From NCBI GenBank assembly GCA_022559845.1, contig CM040127.1, positions 37,162,708-37,226,707 of the forward strand: a stretch of 64,000 nt of DNA, given 5' to 3'. This document shows positions 22,901-34,139 of the stretch, in pieces. Source of the stretch: Amorphophallus konjac (taxonomy: Eukaryota; Streptophyta; Magnoliopsida; Alismatales; Araceae). Position numbers and translations under genes: made by a program. Below the pieces are notes generated by a model. The model did no database searches, was not told the DNA's origin, and was given only the letters and a program-made list of their open reading frames with translations. Within the stretch, counting starts at the first letter, position 1; each line of letters opens with the position of its first letter.

Positions 22901-25900
22901 TTGTGGTAGAACAAACTTCAGCTGTTTGGTGCCGTTACTAGGTCTACCTGAAGTTGGCAGGAAGTATGATAATGTAGCATACATGATGACTAGTTTCTAG
23001 AACAAGAAGCCTAGAACAGTATTATATTGTACCGGTAACATTAAACTGAGATGGTGAGGTAGATTATTTTGCCACGATATGACAATGACAAAACTGGGAT
23101 TCCAAATTTGCTAACCATTTTTCGTTTAAAAGGCTTGATGAAGAGCTGCCTCCATAGGGTCATATACGGAGTATTTGAGTTGGCTTTTATATCTTGATAA
23201 ACATGCCTCTCTTACTACTGGTGCTAGACCCATACATGTAGATATATTAAGTACACCTTGATAAGCCTGTTAACTCCTCTGCTACTGAACCTACAACTAG
23301 TTGATCTCTCCTCCTGGATAACAAGAACCCGAAAGGGAAGCTAGGGGGGGACAATAGAGGGACTGGAAGGTCAACTACCATGGGCCTTTAAATATGATAT
23401 TCTCTTTATGCCAGAAAATATACCTATAATCATCCTAGAACTATCTTCTGACCATGGTATTTAAAAGGGTTAATTACCTTTATACCCCTAAAACTTTTAT
23501 AATTAACCCCTATACCCCTACCTTTATCTAATTTACTTGTAGACCCCTGAAATCTACTAACTAGAGATCTTATACCCCTAAATAGATTTCAGGGTATACA
23601 GGTATTATTTTTTGTGGTATGGCATAAGGTATAGGTGTATACATATGTATTCATTAAGATTTCAGGGGTATGCAGGTAAATTAGATAAAGGTAGGGGTAT
23701 AGAGATTAGCATTGGGCAGCTTATAAAAATTTCAGGGGTATGTGGGTAACTTTGTCTATTAAAAAACCACCCTACCAGATGGAAACTGGCTGAACTGAAT
23801 TGGAACCGGTATGGTTCCATTGGGCAGCTTACGGCCCTAACCTGCCATTTTTTTTTGGCAAAACTAGCCCGGGAACCATACCGGAGTGCTGTCAATGCCT
23901 TACATTTGATGATTACCTTGGTCGGGTTGCCAGCTTCATTCGGAATTTTGACTTAATGTGGCAATTGATTCTCTTGTAGTTTGAGATGAAGCATTTGGTC
24001 ATTCTTCTGTAGTTCTAGCCAGGTGACTCTTCTATTACTCCTACAGGTGAAAATGTTGGAAGCTCTGCAAGATATTGAGATAGCATCAAGATTAGTCGGG
24101 TTTGACAATGAAATTGATGAATCTCTTGATGACAAGTACAGAAAGCTCCACTGTGACATTGCTCCCTTGCCCCATGACGGTGAAGACTATAAGCTGGTGG
24201 AGAAATATCTTCTCAACACTCATGCTCCTACTCATAAGGTTGAAGTCCCTCAATGCATTTTTAGGATGCTGACGGATGTTTTCTTCTTTCTGCTATGCTA
24301 TATCTGGCCACCTCTTTTTTTCGTATTCTTATCTTTGACTATCTCAGGATTGGTCCCTTGAACTGGAAGATGTTTTTGCCCTTGAGAGAGAAGGAGAGAC
24401 CGATAAATATGCATCCTTCAGAGACAAACTGCAGAATAAGATGCTCTTATGGCATGGTAAGCTACTACGAGCGTCTTCTATTATTTGATCACTGTTTTAA
24501 ATGGCTCAGCTCTTGCATCACTCAAGGGCCAGCTTCCTGAAATTTTGTGGAGCTAGGAGATGTAAATTTATGTCTGCTTCTGTTAACCTTCCAAGGTTCA
24601 TAGTGCCTTGCAATAGTAAGTCCTGGGATCATACTTTTATAAAAATTTTCTGGTTTAGTAATGCAAGTCCTTGTCTGCATTTCCAATTTTTACCTCTGAT
24701 CAAGATATTTGTCCTCTTAGATTAATCCTAGGCTGGTTAGTCTGATTTAACTTTGGCAAAACCAAATGCGTTTCCACAATTGACCATTTCAATGAAAAGG
24801 AAACATTTTATGATATGTAATTAATCTTAAGTTGTTTTTTTCGGGTGTTCAATGGTTCTTGCAGGCATAATTCTGCTAGATTGTGCAATCAAAATGTTGT
24901 ACATTTTCATGTCCATAAATTTACCTTATAGATTACTTATGCTCATCTTTAATTGTGTGCTCAACAGGCTCTCGATTGACAAATTTTGTGGGTATTCTTA
25001 GCCAGGGGTTAAGAATAGCACCCCCAGAAGCTCCTGCAACCGGTTACATGGTTCTCTCCACAACCTTCACCCTTTTTTATCTCTTCTACTGCATTTGTAC
25101 TTTGTTATTTCATTGTTTTTGCTTTCAATTTTGTCTTTTATATCCATGGTTGTTTTTTTAATGCATAACATGGGCATATTGCTACGCAATTGTGGGTGGT
25201 GAACTTGCCCCGAACTGCACGTGTAAGAATCAGTGACTGATTTGAATTTGTTGGTTTTATAGTTTGGCAAAGGAATTTATTTTGCTGACCTCGTCAGTAA
25301 GAGTGCACAGTACTGTTACGTGGACAGAAAAGATCCTATTGGATTGTTGCTCCTTAGTGAGGTTGCTATAGGGGAGATGCACGAGCTTAAAAAAGCTACG
25401 GTGAGTATATACCTGTTCATTAAGCCCCTAGTTTTTGTACATCAATATGATGATATGAATATTACCAATTATCTGTTGCATGGTTATGATTGCTGTGTTT
25501 AAAAAATATGTATGGTTCAGTCATTTATGGTTACGACAATTCTAGAAGCTGGAAAAGAATATGATTCTGCGCTCCCCAGACTTAACCCCTTGCTGACAAG
25601 CAGGGAATAGGCACCCGGCTAGGAATCTGGGAGTCTTTGACACCCCCTGTTGGGGGGCGGGGGACAGATGTATCTCTCGTCTTTCGCTATTGCAGTAGTT
25701 TGACCAAAATAATTATCAGGTTCCATTGTTGGGTAGATTTTTTTGTTTGTATTGATAGCTTGGGATACATTAGAATCAACCATTTTGAGTGGTTACCTTC
25801 CACTGCATCTCCATTTGTTGAATTCTGTTTTCTTTAAGTGGTACTTGTGGTTTGTCCTTGGCACTTTCAGTACATGGAACGGCCTCCAAAGGGGAAGCAC

Positions 25901-26370
25901 TCGACCAAAGGACTCGGCAGAACTGTACCCTTGGAGTCAGAATTCGTTAAGTGGAGGGATCAAGTGGTGGTGCCCTGCGGGAAACCGGTTCCATCTTCCA
26001 TTCGAGCTTCGGAGCTATTATACAATGAGTATATCGTTTACAATACTGCGCAGGTTGGTGAGATCACATCATTTGCATATGTTTGACATCATCCTTGAAT
26101 GCAATTGTTGAGTACGGATTACATTACATTACATATTTCTTGCTCATCTTGTCGTCTTTTGTCATTTTACTCGCGATCAGGAATGCACGCACTTTTGTTA
26201 TTTTACCTGTGACCTGAGATGCACGAAGTTTCGTTATTTTACTTGCTAATCTTCCTACTTTCTCTACCTTTATGTTGTGTTTTAGTCATCTACCGTGGCT
26301 AAGGCTGCTTTGTCCCTGGCAGGTTAAGTTGCAATTTTTGGTGAAAGTCAGGTTTCATCACAAGAGGTAA
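7914..26370 (+). CDS. PARP1: Poly(ADP-ribose) polymerase 1, 5'-partial, 17 exons visible
   Basis: A nuclear DNA-break sensor that builds ADP-ribose chains from NAD+. Exons: 7914-8099, 8197-8530, 11231-11426, 11502-11663, 11822-11882, 17138-17201, 17296-17553, 19505-19742, 19832-19944, 20022-20098, 20241-20404, 24047-24238, 24348-24456, 24968-25050, 25263-25400, 25871-26053, 26323-26370 (TAA). Phases match at every junction and all have GT/AG. In order they encode the end of zinc finger 2 (WYHVKCF), a basic linker (KRKK), PADR1/Zn3 (CPLC, YRC, WSKC), BRCT ([15 protein letters not shown]), WGR ([17 protein letters not shown]), the helical regulatory domain and the ART domain. The catalytic H-Y-E residues are in [15 protein letters not shown] and YNEYIVYN. 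About 869 codons are visible, against roughly 980 in plant PARP1; zinc finger 1 and half of finger 2 are missing upstream. The first visible exon lacks one base near 8001-8005, which creates a TAG at 8007. All other exons are open, so this may be an assembly error or a recent lesion. Confidence 0.95.
9770..10636 (-). pseudogene. Pentatricopeptide repeat (PPR) gene fragment, frameshifted
   Basis: In three overlapping minus-strand frames I can read pieces of a plant PLS-type PPR protein. In order they are [13 protein letters not shown] (near the N-terminus), [40 protein letters not shown] with [14 protein letters not shown], and [17 protein letters not shown]. Motifs such as [10 protein letters not shown] and VFD...R..VPWN are diagnostic of the family, which binds organellar RNA. 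At least two frameshifts break the copy, and a 275-bp hAT MITE splits it at 10,065-10,339. With the MITE and one target duplication left out, the frames on both sides of the insertion join. The fragment is antisense to PARP1 and sits between the inverted repeats of the Pack-MULE-like element. Confidence 0.75.
10065..10339. mobile_element. hAT-type MITE, 275 bp, with perfect 8-bp target duplication
   Basis: The two ends are inverted copies of an 18-bp sequence, CATGGATGGCAGTATCGG at the left and CAAGGATGGTAGTATCGG on the reverse strand at the right. They are flanked by a perfect 8-bp direct duplication, GGTAGGCG, at 10,057-10,064 and 10,340-10,347. An 8-bp duplication with ends starting in CA is the hAT superfamily signature. 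The interior is built mostly of short (C)CGAAAC / GGTTTCGG words and can fold back on itself. There is no transposase, so it is non-autonomous. Confidence 0.85.
10640..10815. repeat. G-rich / (CT)n low-complexity tract
   Basis: Many runs of three or more G on the plus strand (GGGGGAGGGG blocks, about 10,645-10,770) are followed by a CT microsatellite (10,771-10,810). The tract lies in the captured DNA of the Pack-MULE-like element, 5' of the PPR fragment on its own strand, and could form G-quadruplexes. No coding role is apparent. Confidence 0.6.
12212..12640. repeat. Minisatellite array A, unit about 38 bp
   Basis: About eleven diverged copies of a unit with the core TTTGGACCGGTTAAACCCC followed by a short AT/G-rich linker. 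The core is nearly its own reverse complement. The array is followed directly by a TATA-like box (CTATAAATAC, 12,659-12,668), so it may be the upstream part of a retroelement promoter. Confidence 0.85.
13051..13650. repeat. Minisatellite array B with three-unit higher-order repeat
   Basis: Units related to array A recur here, but three variants alternate in fixed order: 'GGGACTTTGGACCGGTTAAAGCCCTAGAATG', 'GGCACTTTGGTCCGGATAAAACCCTAG' and 'GGGGACTTTGCCCNGGTTAAACCNATAAAACC' (bases shown in pieces, all approximate). Together they form a block of about 105 bp that repeats roughly four times between 13,060 and 13,460. After that the array decays into single units up to about 13,650. Confidence 0.75.
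14030..14330. repeat. Minisatellite array C, unit about 30 bp
   Basis: About nine diverged units shift from 'CTCAAATAAATCCAnAAnGG' at the left end to 'CTGCAGAAATATCCAGGAGG' at the right end. This gradual drift across the array is expected when tandem units expand locally. There is no coding content. Confidence 0.7.
15480..15645. repeat. Tandem array D, 26-bp unit, about six copies
   Basis: About six copies of a unit of the form CNCNTAGGGGCATAANTACAAG-CCC occur at a regular 26-bp spacing. The array lies about 0.7 kb upstream of the TATA-like box at 16,197. Confidence 0.75.
15860..16195. repeat. Very GC-rich array E with 100-bp unit and perfect palindrome
   Basis: Two copies of a 100-bp unit start at 15,981 and 16,081 with GCGGACCTGCCCGGGGCCGG. 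A perfect 22-bp palindrome (GGCAGGTCCGC and its complement) lies at 15,895-15,916. A TATA-like box (TTTATAAACC) follows at about 16,197 and then an AG-rich leader. The layout resembles an LTR promoter. The long open frames here on both strands arise from GC content and have no recognisable domain. Confidence 0.75.
17554..19504 (+). other. PARP1 intron (1.95 kb), no recognised element
   Basis: This intron lies between the BRCT exon and the WGR exon. It contains a 152-codon open frame on the minus strand (18,102-18,560) with no motif that I recognise and no codon pattern that would support a gene. Otherwise it is AT-rich unique DNA. Confidence 0.7.
21226..21503 (+). mobile_element. TRIM-like miniature LTR element
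   Basis: Two direct repeats of about 110 bp lie 57 bp apart (21,226-21,335 and 21,393-about 21,503). The first starts TGTTAAGGTTTAGTCCC and ends GGGCTTTAACA, giving the inverted TGTTAA/TTAACA ends of an LTR. Both share AATCTGTGGG, GGAGGATTCCCTCAA and CCTANGTTTTGGG. This wording is familiar from plant TRIM elements. The interior is too short to code for anything, and I could not confirm a primer site or target duplication. A simple tandem duplication is the alternative. Confidence 0.65.
23470..23757. mobile_element. Foldback MITE with arms of about 100 bp
   Basis: The left arm (about 23,470-23,580) and right arm (about 23,655-23,757) are inverted copies. For example TACCCCTACCTTTATCTAAT at the left corresponds to ATTAGATAAAGGTAGGGGTA at the right. 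The motif TATACCCCT or its complement recurs in both arms. No transposase is present. The superfamily is unclear because the exact ends and target duplication are blurred. Confidence 0.75.
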
Positions 26371-27889
26371 GACAAGTAATATTCTGGTCCGAGTTGAGAG
26401 GCTTTTTGCGGAAGATGGGTTCCTGACCGTGGAAAGATGGACTCCACTGGCCACGGTAGTAGACTTTGTTTCCTTCTGTTCTTCGGCTAACACTCTGATG
26501 GTAGGGGTGGTTAATGGTTCTGAATGATGGAAAATCCTTCTATACACTTTGAGCCAGTCCTAAAAGCTAGTTTACCTACCATCTGCAAATGTCTCGAGCA
26601 ATTTTGTGCATTTTGTGGTACCAGTGATGACAGTTTCTCTGCAGCTCGAGAGAGGCTGTTTATAAGAATCTATAATATGGATATCCTTTTTGTCGAAAAA
26701 ATGCTGGGTTTGGTGGCTAATGTTAATATCTTCCTCCCCGGTTTTGGTTTATCGGGAAGTCGAACTTTTATTATTTAAGGAAATATCACAATCCTCCGAT
26801 AGCAGCATGCAACTAGGGAGGAGGAGCATGAAGCTGTTCCGTTCAAGAGGGAGCTTGTAAGAAGTCCTTGAAAAAAAAAAAGGTAACTCGGTTTCTTCAG
26901 AATATTTGTATTTGGATTGGATTGGTTGATTTTGTGGGGGATTACACAGCTCTCGGTGGCTTTCAAATGCAAATTTGGGTTTGTCAAATGCTTTTAAGAT
27001 TTCTGGAAAAAGGCGTTAGCGATGCATAGGGGTGTTGAAATTTGTTTGTGTGGGCCGCGTGCGTGAGTTGGGCCAGGCATGGGGCCTGGTCCATGGCCAG
27101 GTCCACCCCCGTCTTTGTCGTTTTGTGGTCTCTACGTGTCAAAAACTCCGCCCATCTAGGAATAATGTATTCGGCTTGCCGTAAAATACTGTAAAATATG
27201 TTGACTTTGAAGTTTTTGATCTTTAATTTCACGAAAATTAAAATTTTGATTTAAAAATCCCTGATTTTGGTTCATGGTTGGCATGCTGAAAAATCAAGAA
27301 ATCACCTGAAATGAGTGTCACATTGATATTGATCTTAGGGATTTTTACATGAAAATTATTGTTAGAGGTGAATTTGTAAAAAAATTATTTCTAGAAATAT
27401 ATTAATAGACGTATCATTGGTTAAACTTAAATAGTGTATAAATGTTATTTAAATGTGATTTTTTGGGTAAGTTTTTGATAAAAAGAAGTGATATGTTTTT
27501 AAATAAATATGATATTTTTACATAATTTAAATATACAGATTGATATGTTTGTTAATATATTTGTAGGAATATTTTTTATAAATTTTTATTTAATAATATT
27601 TTTCATGCAGAAAAAAATCTTAGATTTTAAAACTCAACAATTTATAGCACTTTGAATGCAAAGAAAACGGCTGTAAAATAATGTACAGTATTTCAAACGT
27701 AAGGAAATAGTTAACATCGACATTTTTTCCGCGCACACACCAAATGATCCCTAACTATGTAGTAGAGTCAGAAACAATCACAGAAGCAGCAGTTCAGAGA
27801 GAGAGAGAGAGAGATGAAACCAGTGGCATGTCGGAGGAGGTGATATCCGACCTCTCTCTCTCACCTCTGAAATAATATTTAATTATATT
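26371..27889. other. PARP1 3' flank and intergenic region
   Basis: After the stop codon come about 0.5 kb of probable 3' UTR and then AT-rich intergenic DNA. No gene is supported. An (AG)n microsatellite lies at about 27,797-27,815. The next feature is the probable start of the outermost LTR. Confidence 0.5.
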
Positions 27890-28576
27890 TGTTGGCACTC
27901 AAAATATAATCTTTCAGGCGACTAAGTCGCAGATACAAATGATACGGCTCACTGAAGCACAAAAGTCGATAGAGATCAATTTACTAGAGGATTCTCGAGC
28001 TGCGAGGGCCCCGAGTCACCTTAAAGTGAGCACCGGGAACTTCACCTCAGGAGAGTCAAGATGAATCTACAACCAACCGGCAGCGCGATCAAGTCTGCCC
28101 AATGATCCGGCGTCGACCTCGTCATGTCGCCACCCTACATCTGTCGCCCGACCAAGGACGACGGCATACCCAATGACTCTCCTAAAGAGGAAGAATGTCC
28201 TCGGCCGTCCATGACGAGGTGCCGAGGGTTCTATCAGCGGAAGGCCCCGATCACCCGACACGGGTTCGGCTTCTCGCCATAATGGGCCCGTTAGTGGCCG
28301 ATTGATCGCCATTCAATGCGGAATTATCCAGGATGCAACACCATCCCGCAAGGAAGCTTCGGACACGAGTCCGTCTCAACCAGAAGCACAAATCACAGTG
28401 TCGAAGGCCGTACCGGCAGGACACCCGTGTGCTCGGGCCAGACACACGGAAAGTTCTGATTAAGGCCATTCGCCATATCAAGAGCTTCGTCAACACTCCG
28501 TCAAGTTTTTCCAAGGGCCAAGGCGAGAGGAACAGTCAACGGGAGCTTCCGGAATCATCTCCGGACCCATCGGCCT

Positions 28577-28745
28577 AGCCGCGCCGAGCAAACAAGTTAA
28601 AACGGCGCGTGAAGGGGCATCGGCGCCTCTTAATACGGCGCCATCAAAACCGGCGCGCCAATGCCAATCGGGGACATGCTCCCCGGCGCCACCAAATCCG
28701 GCGCGCCCCGTTCCCAGGGCGCCAGATTAACACAAGGCTACATAT
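28577..28745 (+). promoter_or_regulatory. GGCGCC palindromes and TATA box in the LTR of element O
   Basis: At least six GGCGCC, GGCGCGCC or related palindromic words are packed into 150 bp directly upstream of a TATA-like box (about 28,739). The layout parallels element R, where a different palindrome family sits just upstream of the TATA box. GGCGCC-type words appear again at 30,566-30,715, downstream in the same LTR. Confidence 0.5.
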
Positions 28746-30054
28746 AGCCTGCCTTCGGAGAAAAGAGGGGAGAGGAAAAAAAGAGAAAAAAATCAGAAAC
28801 GAAAAGGAGAAAAAAAGACAGAAGAGAGCCAATCCGAGGAGAGAGTTCTGTTCGTCCGAGAGAAGAGCTTGGGGGAGAAGGAGAGAGTTCTGTTCGTCCG
28901 AGAGAAGAGCTTGGGGGAGAAGTAGGGTTTTCCACCGAGGGTTCTCACCGTCGCCTTCCTCGTCTGTTCCTCTGAATACCTCTGAAGCCGGAGAAGAGAA
29001 GCCGGGGGATCCGATACTCTGTTCTGAAGAAAGGGTTTAGGTGGGTTCCCGTGTTTTCTCCCGGTCGATCCCCTTTCTTCTTCTTTGGTTTTCTTCCCCT
29101 GATACAATGTAAGTGAGAGAGGGGAGGGGCGATGACACGAGCATGACCTCCCCTCCCTCACCATTACCTTTGCCCTTTCTCTTCGTCTGTAATGAGCTTC
29201 CCCTATTAATGTAAACGGTGGCCGAGCGACAACGCCGGTGCCGGAATATACATGCTGTGCATATATATATCTGTGTCGTTCATGGGATGAATGAAATGCT
29301 ATTGTGGCTGATGCCGTATCTCTCTTTATGCCCTCTCTAATCCCTTCTCGAATGTGCATCTAATGATTTCCCGGCATACGTACTCCCGTATAATCGATTT
29401 CTCCGACGCTGGATATGCCCTCGGGCTACATGAATCATTCTCCCCCCTCCCCGGGGTTTTCTCTTTTGATCCTAATGTAATGGCCGGGCTCTGCACCGTA
29501 TATGCCACGGGTTCTGCGATCGGAGACGCACTTGTGTGCGTATCTCTGTCCATCTCCGCCTAGGGAGCGAACCCTTCACCGCCCCTGTGCTTTTCTTCAT
29601 AGGCCAGATGGGTGGGGAAGATCGCTTCAATCGTACTTTTTCATTCAGCGGCGAGCCCCTGTTGGTTTGTTTCCGAATATGATATATATATACATATATC
29701 CATTCCCCGGGCCTCCGTGCTAATCACATAGCATGCTGGTATTAACTTGCTTAGCTCGCGGGTTTCGCCGTTCTAATATGTTTCTAGCAATTCGTTTGTC
29801 CACTTGTCGTCGTCAAACAATGTCTTGCGCCGCTCTCTTCGCTCCGCTCATACCTTAACGGGAGTATGCTCTGTAGCATCACTCCAGTATCCGGGGAGGG
29901 GGACATTCCCCCAATCTTCTACATCAGCCACTCGGCCGACAAAGGGCTCGTCCATTGATGACGAATGTCCCTACTGACCATTGAGTGCGCAGCAACGGGG
30001 CTAAGCCCTACAGTTCAAATCCACGGTCCTTAATGGACTTTGTGGTGGCCGTGG

Positions 30055-30262
30055 GTTGTGTTCCCCTTGTAGGCTAGCCCTCGGGGTTTCCTTCCCTCCA
30101 TCGGTCGTCCCGATTCGAGTGTTGTGGTGACTCGGGTCGCGTGCCCCTCGTAGGCTAGTCCTCGGGGTTTTCGCTCCCATAATGAGTCACCTCATTCGCT
30201 CACTGTCGCCCACGGATTCGGTGCCCCTAGCAGGCTAGGCCTCGGGGTTTTCCTTTCCGTTC
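30055..30262 (+). repeat. Three direct repeats of about 80 bp in the LTR of element O
   Basis: The phrase GTAGGCTAGNCCTCGGGGTT (GCAGGCTAGG in the third copy) recurs at about 30,068, 30,148 and 30,229, each within a similar C/T-rich context. The repeats lie in the transcribed R/U5 part of the LTR, as do the 88-bp repeats in element R. Confidence 0.7.
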
Positions 30263-32850
30263 GGGTTTGTCGGCCGCCGTTGTGCCACCCGGCTTTCAGG
30301 GGTTGCTCCGCTACGTGAGTACTCCTCGCTTCTCCCCGATAAATCCTCCGGGATGGGGAGATGCTGCCGAAATTCCGGCTCGAATAGGTCTGCCTCGGAA
30401 CAATCGCCGCGCTCGAGTGTGAACCTTGCGCGAGCCTATGACTCAGCTCCCGGATCCCCGGGGTTGATCCTTTGAATAAATGACTTAAGTGAACTTCCAA
30501 AGTTTCCTAAAGTAATTTAATAAACCCCCAAAAAAATGAATAAGACCTCGGTTTTCGCAAGATCGGGCTAAACCGGCGCCGTTTATATACGGCACGCCTT
30601 TTTCCGGCAACTTCTTCTCGGCGCGCCCCGATCAGGCCACGCCGATTTAAACTTTCCATTTGTACCTACGGTTTCCCGCGCCGTTTTAAGTCCTATACCT
30701 ACACTTTCAGGCGCCGTTTCTGATCATTACACTCTCTAATCCCTGGCTCGCCCCCGAGCGACCCTCGCTTCCCGCGGTTGAAATTAATAAACCCTAATTA
30801 GTAATAAATTAAACAAGAGGAGGGCATCTCGAGTCCAAATCTTTTTGCTATCACGATTTCACCACTATGTCTGTCATCACTCTGCTCTCGCCATCATGCT
30901 TGGGTCACCTTTTCCCCCGTTGGCGGGGTTTAATAAACATGTGATTGAGCTCTGCTTATCTTCATAATTCTGTCATCTTGCTTAGCATAGTCATCATTGT
31001 CATACATGCATGTTTCCATTGACCCTCGAGTATATCAAATGGCGTTGATAGAGGGTCGGGTTACGTTCGATCGGAGGTCTCCGCTATGCGCGATGGTGGT
31101 CTCCGGACCTACGTCCTCCGCCACGTACCACGGGTTTCCAATTAAACGGAGCATGCCTGTGACGACCCGAGAATCCGATTACCGGGAAGGCCCGATAACC
31201 CGAGACTCGAACCGCCGCCCACGAGCCGGGAGGGCTCGGAAGGGCTAAAAGGAGTGTGGAGGCACAAAGAAATAGGAAATAGAGCAGGGCAATTAACAGA
31301 AATAAATAAACAACTACAACAGAGCCCAGTCCAACAGAAAGTACAGTCTAAAGTAGCAAAACGTACCACATGCCAAGTGAACACTCGGCCCGGCAAGCTG
31401 GCAACTAAGAACCTCCGCACAGCACCCTCGAACCTCGAGGCAAAACCGCCGCACCTGAAACGCAGGGGTGAGCCTCCTGTCACTGGCCCAGTAGGGATCC
31501 CGCGGAACCCCAACTGAGAAACAACGGCAGAAGGAAAGCTACGCTAGCAAGACGGCAACGGAAAGAAGTAACCACGAAGGCAGGAAAGTAACTACGGTGG
31601 CTGACAGAACCTCTGCTCTACAGCTACTCCTACTGTACCAGAAAACACCACCTAGTCTCCCGTCGGGGGACAACCAAGCCACGCACCCGACCACCCGATC
31701 CCACGATCGGGGACCACCAGACACGAACCGCCCTAGCCACGCTACTAGGAAAACGCCACGATACCTCCGTAGCGGAGGCCTGCCCTCCGAAAAAGGGCCT
31801 GAGCCAAAACCACACGGCCAGGAAACACGGTCACGACCTCACCGTCGTGAACACAACACTGTCTGGAGAAAGGCCCTCGGTGACGCTCACCAGAAACCCC
31901 AGACCTCGACTCCGGGAACACTCCCGAAACCACTCACGAAGTCCCGTCCCGCGGACAGAAACAAAACCCGGTACACAACACTCACGTCACGTGACAGGAG
32001 CACCACCCACTAGGAGAACGACCGGATGCGTCCCCTGACGTCTTACACCGCGTCACAAGTGTCTAGCTACGACGCCCCGGGCGTGAGACTCAGACACACT
32101 CAGTAACCAGTACCACAAAACAAGGACTAGTTGGGGTCGCGCCTGCCGGCGCCGTCCGACGCCCCCAACCTCGTGTGCACACTCAGACCATACGCCCTAG
32201 GCCTGTCCTCTAGCTGGTATTTCCCCCTAAACCCAGACTCGGAAGTACGCGGGGGCCCTGCGGTAACCAGCCTACTTACCGCCTCTCTCGGGTACGCTGC
32301 TCAGCCACTCCCAGGCGAGCCAGCACACGCGTGCCGTGGGAAGCTACGACTAGTGGACGTGTCACAGAACGTGGACACAGAAAACCACGCACGCACCCAT
32401 TGCGAGTAACAGGTGGCACGACGCCACCAGACTACAGATGGTCCACTAGACCTACGAAACCCAACGGCCTTTGAGTCACAAGACTCGGGGTCAAGACCGT
32501 TGCACACGACAGCACTGAGCTGTCAATCTGGCCTAATCCCTAGGTCCAAAACCACAATGCGATGACTCACGAGGCGAATCGCAATCGCCTGTAGACACGC
32601 CATTCCTGACGTCTCCTGAGAAAGTCTCATATTACTATACAACGCCCCGCGACGGCTTACGCGTTTTGAATCACTTGAGTGCTTCCTTTTCTTGAGTCTT
32701 CTTCCGCCCTTTTCGGCATCCGGAATCGTCTCGTCACGGCATTCGGACGGCATCAACACCAGTCGGACGCATCAGGAGGTTCCGGAATCAAGAAGGGGGT
32801 CTACCGGGCGGCCGCCGACGCCTGATCCGAGGACCCGGGTGGGTCTTAAT

Positions 32851-33493
32851 GGGGGCGTCCAGGCCCTTGGACGCCCCCATCTTTTTAATCTTTTTATTAT
32901 TTTTTCTCAGGGCCCAAAACCAAATAAAAAATATAAAAAAATATATATATTAATAGAGGCGTCCAGGCCCCTGGACGCCTCCATAAAAAATAAAAAAATA
33001 TATATGTTTGTAAAATGCCAGTTGGCATAAAATAAAACAAAAAAAAATAATAATAATATATATTAATGGAGGCGTCCAGGCCCCTGGACGCCTTCATAAA
33101 AATAAATAAAAAAATCAAAAATGCCAGCCCTATCATAAAAAGACAAATATACAATAAAATAATATATTTTTGGAGGCGTCCAGGCCCCTGGACGCCTCCA
33201 TTAACTCCGTCACGGGCGCCGGCCACCGAACGACGGTTTGTCGTGTGTGAAAAAATCCAAAATATGGAGACGTCCAGCCAGCTGGACGCGCCCATTTCTG
33301 AATCACGAGGCGCCGCTCACAAAACCACGCGTTGTGCCAAACCGCGTGCGGCCGTCGTCGGCTTTCGGTGGACCTGCTTGAGGCGTCCGGGACCCTGGAC
33401 GCCTCCACAAAAGTATTCCAAAAAAATTAATAAAAATAGAATAAAATATTATTTCGGCCCTGATGGAGGTGTCCAGGGTCCTAGACGCCTCCA
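32851..33493 (+). promoter_or_regulatory. Seven-palindrome array upstream of the LTR TATA box
   Basis: Palindromes lie at 32,851-32,879, 32,956-32,982, 33,068-33,095, 33,172-33,199, 33,266-33,293, 33,381-33,406 and 33,465-33,493. The consensus is GGAGGCGTCCAGG and its complement, around a 2-base centre. Spacing is 85-115 bp, and the linkers between the first four copies are very AT-rich. Arms keep pairing even where the bases differ from consensus: copy 1 has GGGGGCG arms that remain complementary. Either factor binding or hairpin formation would explain the symmetry. Confidence 0.9.
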
Positions 33494-33506
33494 CCCTCCG
33501 GAGCTC

Positions 33507-33514
33507 TATAAATA
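33507..33514 (+). promoter_or_regulatory. TATA box of the 5' LTR
   Basis: TATAAATA lies 14 bp downstream of the last palindrome, in the context GCTCTATAAATAGAGCCCC. It is identical at 53,102-53,109 in the 3' LTR. This is the expected promoter for the genomic RNA of element R. Confidence 0.85.
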
Positions 33515-34139
33515 GAGCCCCACCCCCTCAGTTCTGAGAGAGCTTCTAAATGATCCGATAGGCTGCCGGAGCCCAGAGGCTACGGAGTCATTTTCTAACC
33601 CGTGGGTTCTTTTGTAGGTGGAGGTTCTGCCGGCTTCTCGGGTGCTCACGCTCGCGAGAGGAGGGTCGTTTTCATCCACCGCGCTTCCACGTCGTCCCCA
33701 CGCTGCCGGAGCTCCGCCGGATTTCACCCTTGGCTCATCCAATAAGCCTTTTCTTCCCCTTTTTCTCCATAGTTCTTTACATTCATCATATTGCATCCTC
33801 TATCCCCCTTCACAAGGGCGCCTCTTCTCTTATACTTCTTGCATCCATCATCTCATTTTCCTCCTACTCGAGTCCGAGAGGGGTTTAAAAGATAACACCA
33901 ACCAGGTGTGTGTCTTGCCATCATTTCGTTATTTTTATCGCAAGGATTTGAATACTACACCTCCATCTTTCTAATCCACTTGTCATTTATTTGTCGTTGT
34001 TTTGCAAGGGTACCCGAGGAAAGCCCTCTCCGTCGGCCGGCCGGAAGGAGAGGAAGAAGCAACCCGCCATCTCCCGCTCTTGAGGTAGGCGCGATCACCT
34101 TCTTATTCTGGGGTCTTTCGGCCCCTGGCGATCACATCT

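Larger units (their letters stand above)
20405..24046 (+). other. PARP1 intron (3.6 kb) with two miniature elements
   Basis: This intron lies between two exons of the regulatory domain (phase 0 on both sides). It contains a TRIM-like LTR pair (21,226-21,503) and a foldback element (23,470-23,757). The remainder is AT-rich non-coding DNA with no exon or RNA gene that I can recognise. Confidence 0.8.

Noticed and set aside
31158..32589. Possible gene on the minus strand in solo LTR S
   Set aside because: Short frames here are not shared with the same part of element L; the sequence is LTR.
32851..33493. Regularly spaced palindromes look like a CRISPR array
   Set aside because: The spacers are AT-rich, related to each other and of unequal length (about 60-90 bp). 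There are no cas genes, and the context is a plant LTR promoter.
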